Positions 26,001 to 34,679 of a DNA stretch of 54,157 nucleotides are shown here, piece by piece (within the stretch, counting starts at the first letter, position 1; every line of letters begins with the position of its first letter). Made by a program: the position numbers and the translations under genes. Origin of the DNA: Phoronis australis (Eukaryota > Phoronida > Phoronidae); the NCBI GenBank assembly GCA_002633005.1, contig NMRA01000427.1:271767-325923 (forward strand). The letters run 5' to 3'. Below the pieces are notes generated by a model that did no database searches, had not been told where the DNA came from, and saw nothing but the letters and a program-made list of their open reading frames with translations.

Positions 26001-27470
26001 TGATCCTTCCTTCTTTTTCCTCTAGGAAGGCTACTCTATACGACAAACTTTACTTTGGCACAGCCACAGCATCGAGGAATTTCAATACTTTTGGCATGTA
26101 CTGTATATTTTTTCTGGTGCATTTTGTAATTGACTTAACTGTCATTAAGAAATATTTTAGAAAAGTTTGGGCATTTACAGGAATGCTAGAAAGAAACGGA
26201 ACATTGCATTTCGCCCTATTAATAGATGGCTATAAAACAGAATCAAATTTTGCCTTTTACTCTCAGTCTCATAATACACTTTGCCATGATAACATAATTA
26301 TAAGATTCCATTTGCACCGCCATCTCCAATCACAGGCAATATGAACATGTGCCATGTGTACATGTGGCATTTTTGAATAAGTCAACTTCAACAGAAGCAA
26401 TTTCTTGAGTCGTTGGTTTTAATGTCGGCAACAAAAATAGATTCCTATCAAGAAACACAGCCTTAACAATTAGTACCAACTCAGCACAGGTCATGATTTT
26501 AGCTTGACATCAGGCAGTTAAAACACAGCAGACTGCAGGTCTGCTACTTTTTAGCAGACCAGCAGCAGAATGTGCACAAAGTCAACTGCGCTGCCGACTT
26601 TTGAATTTTTTCTGCAATAATGAAACACTGCCACAGCATGTGGACGGTGATGAATTATTTGTTTCAGATTTCCCGTCCAAGTGACGACCACATTAAGGAC
26701 CAAGCTAGGGACACCTAACTGAGTATTGCTTGTCAGGTCCTAGTCGGCTAAATGACCCGCATTCGATGGACAGTTGCTGACTCGTGGCAGACCTGTCCAG
26801 CAACAGAATGATGTGTACTAGTACAGCTATGAATGTGGTATTCTCTCGTGTGACGTCATGCGGTGCTGTCGTTGTTAGTCTCTGTGTGTGTGTTTTTATG
26901 GTGAGTCTGAATATTAGTCACATGACTCTGGGCACCATTTTGAATGCTCTCTTCAGTGCTAGACCTCTGGTCTGTAAAGACATATGTTCCGAGTGTCCTG
27001 GCTGAGGTCAAATTGAATGTAATGGACGTGAGGTCTGACAGCTCTAAGTACGGTAAGTTTATCTCCTGAACTACCTGCTTGCAGGCCGCGTTCAATCACT
27101 ATAGATGCATGACCTGTGCTAGTCATCAAAGAACCTAAATCAACCAAAGCTCCCAGACAATTTCTAAACAGCCAAAACAGACGATAATGCAACCAAGGCA
27201 CTCCATCCTTTGATTTGGGGGCTGAATATTGGCCTCATTGACCTATGAAAAATATTCAAAAATCATGCTCAATTCAGGCCCCCAAATTAACATCCTACCT
27301 GTATGAGGTTGGACTCACTTATAACGCAAAATATTAAGTGGTCACCCGAAGAAGATCAAGAAATTGACATCTCAACCAAAAATCTGCCCTCTCAGAAGGG
27401 CACTAGCAACCTAGTTCTTACCATAACAATATAGTGGATTAAGATGATCATCATACCCGCAAGACGACAT
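19992..27470 (-). CDS. Gene B: VOPP1/WBP1-like cysteine-rich, PPxY membrane protein
   Basis: The coding exons are 27470-27422 (from the ATG; the exon starts at 27480), 25213-25145, 22609-22395 and 20027-19992, in phases 1, 1 and 0. They give 122 residues plus stop. The N-terminal 39 residues carry C4, C15, a CC pair at 21-22, a second CC pair at 29-30, then SYWYTWW. A transmembrane helix follows at about 40-59, then RRRYYNRR and a Pro/Thr/Ala-rich tail. It ends APPAYGNVVKQ, with PPAY as the WW-domain ligand. The order C..C..CC..CC, aromatic patch, single helix, Arg cluster and PPxY near the end is that of vertebrate VOPP1 and WBP1. These are adaptors of endosomes/lysosomes and WW-domain ligases. 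No signal peptide is seen, so either the N terminus is exported without one or a first coding exon is missing. The name rests on pattern, not on a search. Confidence 0.75.
20105..20375 (+). repeat. Interspersed repeat, copy 2
   Basis: This is the direct-strand partner of the inverted copy at 17020-17250. It contains its own small hairpin, GACCGTCC ... GGACGGTC, at about 20126-20164. It begins about 80 bp upstream (on the minus strand) of gene B's last exon, inside that intron, while its partner lies beyond gene B. Confidence 0.8.
21321..21420 (+). repeat. Hairpin repeat with TGAGAACCAG / CTGGTTCTCA arms
   Basis: TGAGAACCAG (near 21366) and CTGGTTCTCA (near 21399) form a perfect 10-bp stem around GTTTGAT-containing DNA. 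The same left arm plus GTTTGAT, with a related right arm, recurs at about 51143-51200. This suggests a small dispersed foldback family. Confidence 0.5.
21910..22070 (+). mobile_element. tRNA-derived SINE, copy 1
   Basis: A tRNA-like head carries a perfect B box (GGTTCGAGCCC, 21955-21965) and an A-box-like TGGTCTGGTGG. A tail with ATAAATCAATAAAGTAT follows. The head matches the copy at 24858 (AGTGCCC.CTTCCTTTA.TCAAGGT.GTGGGTTCGAG). The stems are too degenerate for a working tRNA. Confidence 0.75.
22395..22609 (-). CDS. Gene B transmembrane exon
   Basis: The acceptor tcttttgcag precedes GGTTCTGG; the first GG completes a Trp codon. The donor CAG|gtcagt ends the exon. The 71 codons encode the helix FWLIWFFVILFLSICGFFC, an Arg cluster and a Thr/Pro/Ala-rich tail. 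The open frame runs two codons past the donor to a stop, so the splice is needed to reach the PPAY exon. Confidence 0.8.
23565..23935. mobile_element. Probable degenerate MITE with internal hairpin
   Basis: The left end reads TACCGTAATCATCCAGATTAATGCCC. The right end contains GGCATTAATGAGGA, the inverse of ATTAATGCC plus a related flank. GGCTTTAAGCC-type words occur twice inside. A perfect 13-bp hairpin, GGGTATTTACCCT (23686-23698) with AGGGTAAATACCC (23712-23724), lies in the middle. TACCGTA-type ends occur in widespread animal MITE families. It sits in a gene B intron. Confidence 0.45.
24858..25065 (+). mobile_element. tRNA-derived SINE, copy 2
   Basis: The head has an A box TGGCCCAGTGG and a B box GGTTCGAGTCC (24908-24918) at tRNA-like spacing, closing with CACTGGGACACA. 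The tail (TATATAAATCAAGCATGAAACTGGTT) resembles that of copy 1. A perfect palindrome, TCTGGTATA-TCG-TATACCAGA, lies near the 3' end. It sits about 80 bp from gene B's cysteine exon, inside the intron. Confidence 0.8.
25145..25213 (-). CDS. Gene B CC..CC exon
   Basis: The acceptor tgtttcag/ttcag-type site ends at 25214 and the donor TGGTGGT|gtaagtg at 25145. The 69 nt encode NTYCCDVVNNTCC followed by TTSYWYTWW, in phase 1 at both ends. It is the conserved luminal cysteine module and the key to assigning the family. Confidence 0.8.
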
Positions 27471-27480
27471 CCTCTCAATC
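27422..27480 (-). CDS. Gene B first coding exon
   Basis: The acceptor tattttcag precedes GATTGAGAGG and the donor TTATG|gtaagaac ends the exon. The ATG at 27470-27468 opens MSSCGYDDHLNPLYCYG, with the last Gly split across the intron in phase 1. The upstream frame is open to the acceptor, so a further coding exon with a signal peptide could exist. From the candidate exon at 28312 no ATG reads into it. Confidence 0.65.
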
Positions 27481-28311
27481 CTGAAAATAGTATAATCTGT
27501 AATTTAACAAAACAACCTGAAGTGAAACATAGACAATGACCCAGATACATCATTGATGAAAATACTGCAGTATATAAAATCTAGGACCCATGTGATTACT
27601 GGGTCCTAGTTGAAACCATTGGTGTATGTTACCTCATAAAGAAACTACAGTAAAACCAATGCCCGACAAAGATAACACCTGATAATCAGGGAAAGTTCCA
27701 AGAATTCTTTTGGCATTTTTCATGAGGCAAATTATGTTATATAATTGTATTTTGGCATCATTTCGATTTAGACATCGTATTACTTAACTTCCACTTGCTG
27801 TTTACTTCTAACACTTGCAAAATAGCACAGGAAGGTATCAGGTAAAATTTGCAAGATTTGCGTCCCTTGTACTTTTTATTCGTAAACATCGTGATTTCAC
27901 CAAACTTCCTCAAATGACTGGTATGAGAAAATCGAGCAAACCGCGACGGAGTTTCATCGATTTGTTCAAATTATCTTGAATGAATCGTCTCCAGAATTAT
28001 GGTACGTTGATTTTAGCTCCACGTGCACATATGCATATTTCGTTTAATTTTATTTCCTGTAAGGCTGTACTATCGCCCCTGTATCATGCCTGCGGCATCC
28101 AGGGCGATGACGATTCAGTATTGCCCAACCGTACGTAGACAAGGAAATTTTCTACCGAGACGGGCAAAGCGGAAACTGGCTAAACAATAGTAAAACCCCT
28201 AAAGGCCTGCTCAGTACAGTTTCATAGTCAAAATCTTAAGAGGTCTTTCGAACTCAACAAAACAAATTGACAGTAAAGTACATGAAGTCGGACAACTACT
28301 TCAGGACTTAC

Positions 28312-28360
28312 CAATTAATTGCGAAATCAAACCACTCTGTTAATGACCTACGAACAGAAT
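28312..28360 (-). other. Candidate non-coding first exon of gene B
   Basis: The donor AATTAATTG|gtaagtcc ends at 28312. The exon would begin just below the GTCACGTGAC site at 28361-28370. In the frame that enters exon 2 it has no ATG, so it is most likely 5' UTR. The upstream boundary is a guess. Confidence 0.4.
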
Positions 28361-28370
28361 GTCACGTGAC
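28361..28370. promoter_or_regulatory. CLEAR motif GTCACGTGAC, gene B promoter
   Basis: This is a perfect 10-bp palindrome matching the CLEAR consensus of TFEB/TFE3/MITF-type factors, which drive lysosomal genes in animals. It stands next to the presumed first exon of gene B. The near-identical site in gene A's promoter argues that it is functional and older than the duplication. Confidence 0.5.
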
Positions 28371-29357
28371 AGTTTTTACTGTCACACAGTGACATCTGCC
28401 GACCATTAACAGCCTTTCCATGAGAACTGAGTCTTCGCCCGAGGAACTGACCCGGCACCCCGGAGCCGAGGGAAACTTAGTGTGTTAGTGGCCGGGTACT
28501 CGCTTGGACAAGGGAACATTTTGCGACTCAAAAATAGTAGTTTTGTCAGGGGCTCACCTGGACTGCTCACGCAGCCTCGTCCCAAGTGGGTCTATGACGG
28601 AAGAACGGGGCAACCTAACTACGGTTAGTTTCATCCTCATCCGATTGCCGGAACTTTTCTTCCACTGCCGGCCGGACTAGCCCGTTGAAAATTTTCATAC
28701 ACTTTAATAATTTCACGCTAGGGTTTGCTTGGCTAACCGGTTACGACGGCTTCCGAGCGGAGACGTGCTGATCAATAGATTATCGGAATTTTTATGTAGG
28801 CATGGACTTTCATAATAGACTCGAAGTCAATTAAACCTCGAACTGCAGGCACGAAATTGTAGTGGAGATTCCAACCGTCAGTCAAAGTACCCCGGCTCCG
28901 CCGCTGGTTTCCTGCGTGCCACTAGGTACGTAGGGAACCAGCGAGAGTACCACGGTATATTCGGAAAGTAAAAGACGTAGAATTTCATTTTTGACTGTGT
29001 TTTATCAATCTGCCATTAATTCAGTGGCTCATCTGAGCATCGTTTTGAAGGAAGGCCATTATAGCAACTGACAAATCCTAATTCTTTTCGTTTGATAAGA
29101 CTGTCGCCGGCTGGGGCTTGAAATGTTCAAGATGAAGTTTCAAAAACGCTATTACCAGTTTGTCGAGTCGTTTCGTTAAGTAACGTTTTATACAACTTGT
29201 GATTTTTTCATGAAAACGATAAAATTCCTGACAACCCCTCATGTAAAAGTGGAATGTTTTAAAAACAATTCTTAACAAACTTTTAGAGAACAAGAGCGGC
29301 TCATAGCAAAAGAATTCACGTTCAGTGAGTTTTTGGTTTAATTTGTAGTCCAGGCAA

Positions 29358-29359
<2 letters not shown>

Positions 29360-29390
<31 letters not shown>
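29360..29390. repeat. (AT)n microsatellite
   Basis: About fifteen uninterrupted TA/AT dinucleotides. Confidence 0.9.
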
Positions 29391-29393
<3 letters not shown>

Positions 29394-31603
29394 TGATTGC
29401 GGCAATGCTATTTTGTTTAATAATTAAGATTATAAGACATTCAATTGACGATGAAGGTAAGTCGATAACATGTACAACAGAATTAATTACTACTGTGGAC
29501 ATACGGTACAAATGCCGACGAACCAGATTTTTATGAAAGAGCCTGGGCAGGTTTCATTATAGGTGCGTATGATTGACGGGTTAAAGCTGGGACTGTTTAC
29601 GGATCTGTCAATAATACCAGAGAAAATTTGTCAACCAAATGAAAATTGCTTGGTTGACCCTGTGAAAAAGCAGGAACTTATTAAATGGAAACGTCTCCGT
29701 CTGAATGGGGGGACATTATCCGACTCCGGTTTTAGGGACGAACATGGTAATTATCATGATTATTGTTGGATGAGATAGACACTCTTGAAGTTATCAGCCT
29801 TGACGGATAAAACAACGAAATGCGTTCTTTCGTGATTTTGTTACAGATCTTTTCGTTGTGTGCCAGACGTTACCTGAAATCAATGACTCTGCCAGTTAAA
29901 ATATGCTTAAAATACTATGCCATCGATCGAGCACGTCTGTATTTAACAGTCCTACAGCAGAGCGACGGCGACGGGGGCCGGTGTCACACTGGCAGATTCC
30001 GCGGGGAACCGGGCTGCTCTCACTTTTCTCGCAATCAGCGAACTCAGTGAAATTAGATTAAAATCAAAATCAGGTGACGGCTTTGTGGCTTAATCAGTAC
30101 TCGTCGCACTATCTTTGCCCCTCTCGATTGGAGCAACATATTCAACGGGCAACTTGGAGAAGTAGCCTACAACTGAAAGACACTCCGTTGCATTAGAGCT
30201 TATAAGGATTTTCTCATAATCAGTGCCCTCTTTCAGCCACTTCCTGGAATTGTAGAAATCGATCGCGCTATTTGCATGGCCGCCGGCGCCGGGACACCAA
30301 AACACCGCAGAGAAGAGTAGTCCCGCACAACGTTCAGTTTCAGTTCCTATATAGGGTTCCGAGAGAAAAGAAGACATTGGGATCTACCGTCACTGTATAG
30401 TAAGCTTTCCACGAAGTGGTGTCCTTATGGAATCGGTTTGCTAAAGGTGGGAAAACAACCGAATTTGGAAACATAATTTGTGAAAGCAGCTCCTTTTTTA
30501 AATTTTACTGACAAATTTTACCATAAAAGCGGCGCTTAGTTAAGAATTACATGACAGCGCGTTGGAAATTTGCATTAAGGGGCAGGCACAAGTATTAGCA
30601 ATTACTTCGATCCCCGTACATCACAAAACTACCTAAACAGAGCCTCAAAATAAACTAAAATGACTTTACTGGCTGCAAGGTCTTGTTTAAATTCACGTGT
30701 TTTAATCGTCGGGCTTTGGATGCAACCGTACCAAAAACCAATTCTTATGGCCATCACTTATAATCACTCTAACGAGTTCTGTAGCAGACGTAGTGAGTCG
30801 AGCAATCCTGTCATGGCTCTGATAGAATCCCTGGAAACTACCGTGACTTTCGGGAGTGGTAGGGCCTACTACAGTGCCGGATTGATGGTTTCATCGGCGG
30901 GACGCCGCCAGGTTCGAGTCAGCTGCCCTCGGAAGTCACTCAGTACCCTTGCTTGTCTCCACGACGTTTCGCCGAGCTAGCCTGCCCCAGACTCCAGCTC
31001 ATGCAGTCACCGACCACAATTGCACCCGGGCGACGCCACAGTGGCGGTCGACACAACACGCTAGTGGAAGAACCACCAGTAAAGCTTTCACCGCGCCAGC
31101 TATCCCTTTAATTGCAGCCATAAGTTTTAATCTACGCCGGACAATACTCCCATGGGCACCTTGTACAAGGAGTGGCGACCCTATTTTGTGTTCGTGGGCA
31201 AACACTGTGGCTATTCATGTGAACACGGCACCATAATCGGGGTGTGCGATTCAGTGACCGAAGTTCCTAAATTATGGCTACAATCCTCGAATTCAGTCCC
31301 GGACCAGCAAATACCCGAAGACCACTGTCCCTGAACTATAGTGTACATGTATATCATGTACATTCACAGCTTAAACTGCTCCACTTATCAACCCGGAGAC
31401 CGAACTATGGCCCCTTTGGCCGTTAGCAAATAGTAAAAGTGGCACCAGAATACATTTTGACATTTATCATGTTGCGGCTAATCGTGGGCTTGTACTTTTG
31501 GGTGTGTGTGTACGTGAGGGGGATTGGGAGCACAGACATATCACAAAATGGAAAATACCACTCCCTTATTGTATCCTAAAACAGCCACTGACACCCAGTG
31601 CAT

Positions 31604-31759
31604 AATGAGCCTGGTTTGAACTAATAACAGCCCACCATTTCTAATGAGCCTGGTTTGAACCAATAACAGCCGACCATTTCTAATGAGCCTGGTTTGAACC
31701 AATAACAGCCGACCATTTCTAATGAGCCTGGTTTGAACCAATAACAGCCCACCATTTTT
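31604..31759. repeat. 39-bp minisatellite, four copies
   Basis: Four head-to-tail units begin AATGAGCCTGGTTTGAACC and end GCC(G/C)ACCATTTCT, differing at one to three positions. Each carries the palindrome GGTTTGAACC or a one-base variant. The unit length is a multiple of three, so a repeated peptide frame appears on the minus strand. Nothing else suggests translation. Confidence 0.9.
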
Positions 31760-34115
31760 TATCAAGATCATGAGATGATTTTATAAAGAAAGTGGCCTAA
31801 ATCAAAAGCTGGGTTTTGATAGAAGGCACAGGTTTATTGTCCCCTTAACCTTATAGAGTGAAGGCAACTTTAACAGTCTTATTGTGCAGAAGTCAATGGC
31901 TTCAACTTTGAGCAAAACATTGCATCACAGCAAAGTGAAGAAGTGTGCACAGTTATGAACATGTTTAAATAGGTATAGACAAAATGAGCTCCCTTTTCAA
32001 AAACTATTTTCCCTCACAAAGAATACTACCCAAAAATGTTAACTTTTTTCTTTCTATATTATCAAATAGATGACTTTTATTGTTATTGTTAAAAATTTAA
32101 AGTAGTACACCTGCCCTTAACTCCCTCTCTCCAGTGTACACAGTTTTGCACTATTAAAAATGTCGATAACACACAATCCTTTATGCTATTCTACCAAGCA
32201 AATGACAAAGACAAATTTCGAAAACATAGAGAATCCACATTTCTAAAATGTCACAAGATTACCCTATTTTCCATGATGAATAAGAGTAGGTACATAATGC
32301 TGATAAAAACAACAAATACCGCTTGATTGGGAAAAAGATGCAATTTTACTAAAATCAGCTCATACATATGTTTTAAAACTAAGTCTAGTTCGTTTCACAA
32401 TTATTGCTATAATTTTACTAGTTTGACTCATTTTGCCAACTTGCTACAAGACGACTTCTGGTAGTACATAACTCTATCAACAGAGGGAACTAACAGCAAC
32501 ATTTGGCACTTGAGGGAAGTCCACAAGGTGTCACAACTATCAGTGAATACAGACAACATTTCATTGGGAAGAGTTGCTTAAATGTAAGGTCACCAACTAC
32601 AGTAATTAGCCCACAAGTGTGCAAACAATAGTAACCATAGTTACCATAGCAGAGTTGCTTGGAAGAGAGCGAACTAATAGAAATGTGAGGGTTAACGTCA
32701 CTTCTCAATTTCAAGAGGTAGTACAAACCTCCACTGTTTAATGCTCACATGTACACTGAAAAATCAGTAAAAAGGCCAATAGAAGCACTCTACTTATAAA
32801 CAGGACTCTTGTTAAAGATATGTATTTGCATGCTCTTAATTACGCTAATCTATACCAGAAACTAAACGACAATCCGATTTTAACATAATTTACGCTAAAC
32901 AAAGTGCAGTTGTATTCATTGGCAACTCGTAAATGCGAACATAAAAACCTGCAAATAAGTGACCTTTGCACTAATAACACCTCGCATGCACACATAGCCT
33001 GAATCATGCAGTGTTTTTCCCCAGCACCACCTCACGATACTTACTGGACACGGTTCAGTGATTTGCAGCACATCATTTTCGCCACAAAACTCGTTCTTAA
33101 AAACATTTGGTAATTTTCAACCCCTCATATTCACATCGTCGCTATACATTGTGTTTCTAAATGATTTGGCCAAGCAATCACAGAAATGAGGAATCAGCCT
33201 GCAAGTTTTACTTTAAAGATTAAAGCAAGAAAATACAGTTGAAACATAATATCATACAGAATTCATTAATATGGAATATGTGTTCAGTCCTTCATTTTTA
33301 AGGTTACAGCTAGAAAGTGGAAACTGATTGTTTACAGCATCTCTTCCAAAATCAAACATGAAAACAAGAATTTAATTATCGCATTCAGAAAAAGTATGGG
33401 CAATGACTTATTGAAGCTACAGGACGCAATGGAGTTTCAACTAAGATTCAAAAACCAAATTTCAACACTGTTTCACTAAAGAGCAATGAAAAGTTTGCTT
33501 TGCCCATTCATCCAAAACATGACCCAAGGTCAGATGTTGACCTATAAACTTTGCACCTAGCTTTTTTCAGTCAGTTGTCATGCTGTAAAATAAAGTATGT
33601 ACAACCCTTACAGAGTGACTCATTTCCGATCACACCAGTCAAAAATAACAGAGCAGCATTTTGAGGACTCAGAAATCAAGACAGCACAAAATCGCATGGG
33701 TGAAACGCGATTTCTAGCCTAACCTAGCAAAAATAATAGCCACTAAAGTGATTGGTCGGTGAGGTTGAAAATAACTGTCAATTGTTGGATTGAATTCACA
33801 ATCCCAATTCTATATGCGAACAGTTGAAGCTAATGTTTGCATCTATGGAACACAGCCAAGTATTGCTGTACATGAATAGTCATATAAATAATTTATCATA
33901 GTCCAAAATGTTTCTAAATTTAGACAACTTTTTTAAAATTCGGGAAACAAATGGAACCTAAACACAGTGTAGTGTAAACGTCGTATAAATTAATAGTACC
34001 TATCACTATGGAAACACTTTCAAGTCTTTTCCTTAAAATCAAACATATGAAAGTTCAACATTTTCCCACCACTGTAAGAGCAATACCAATATGAAAGACT
34101 TTTAATATGGTTACA

Positions 34116-34679
34116 TTAACTAGCCACATAATCAGGAAAGAACTCTGAATACAATAGTCCAGTTGATGAGATAGCGTCCCCTAGTCCCACCGTCTTCAAC
34201 GGCTGTTTGCATACTAGAACGGGACTCAGCGAAAACCGGAATCCCTCTCGTGACCAACTCACCACAGGCCTTGAGGCATTGAACACATGCTCATTATTGT
34301 CATCGGAGTGAAGACTAAAAGACTCTGGTATACGGAGATCTAGAGTCTCACTGTCCAATTCTTCAAGATCGCAGGCTTGCTGACCCGCAATACTTGTTCC
34401 TGCAGCGACGGCGGATCTGGCATTTCCCCATGCCGCAGGTAGATAACCGACAACATGATAAGTGAGCGAATGAAAATGAACCCGCGTTAGTCTCGATTCA
34501 CGCCGCTTGGTGGCGTTGTAGCCATAGTGATGAAGAAACCAATGAACCATGTCGCCAATTTTGCCAATATCAGGCAGTTTAGCATTGTTCATGAGATCGC
34601 TATGGGGACCGCCAGCGACCTTGGCAGCAAAGGTGATCTCCTGCTCATTGAGGCCAACAGAGGACACTAGTGGTACCAC
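34116..34679 (-). CDS. ADPGK: ADPGK last exon (residues 293-479)
   Basis: The acceptor ttgttatag precedes GTGGTACCACTAG, and the stop TAG is at 34118-34116. The exon carries GLNEQE, HFHSLTYH, the Val-Ser-Trp-Ser-Arg-Glu-Gly block and the catalytic GLGD. Confidence 0.93.
   Translation of the reverse strand: MVPLVSSVGLNEQEITFAAKVAGGPHSDLMNNAKLPDIGKIGDMVHWFLHHYGYNATKRRESRLTRVHFHSLTYHVVGYLPAAWGNARSAVAAGTSIAGQQACDLEELDSETLDLRIPESFSLHSDDNNEHVFNASRPVVSWSREGFRFSLSPVLVCKQPLKTVGLGDAISSTGLLYSEFFPDYVAS

Larger units (their letters stand above)
28371..34115. other. Stretch between gene B promoter and ADPGK stop
   Basis: The GC content is higher at 28.4-28.9 and 30.0-31.3 kb, as around promoters. It holds a perfect AT run (29360-29390), a 39-bp tandem repeat (31604-31759) and several unrelated short frames. 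One of these (30999-31121, minus) looks like a signal peptide. The part next to 34115 is probably ADPGK 3' UTR. No gene is claimed. Confidence 0.45.

Noticed and set aside
30660-31334. Overlapping plus-strand frames of 60-106 codons in a GC-rich patch
   Set aside because: Several overlapping frames on both strands are open because the patch is GC-rich. None shows a family or consistent splice sites.
31541-31771. Repeated-peptide protein (RNGRLLLVQTRLI units)
   Set aside because: A 39-bp tandem repeat is a multiple of three and gives a periodic frame automatically. There is no start context or conserved sequence.
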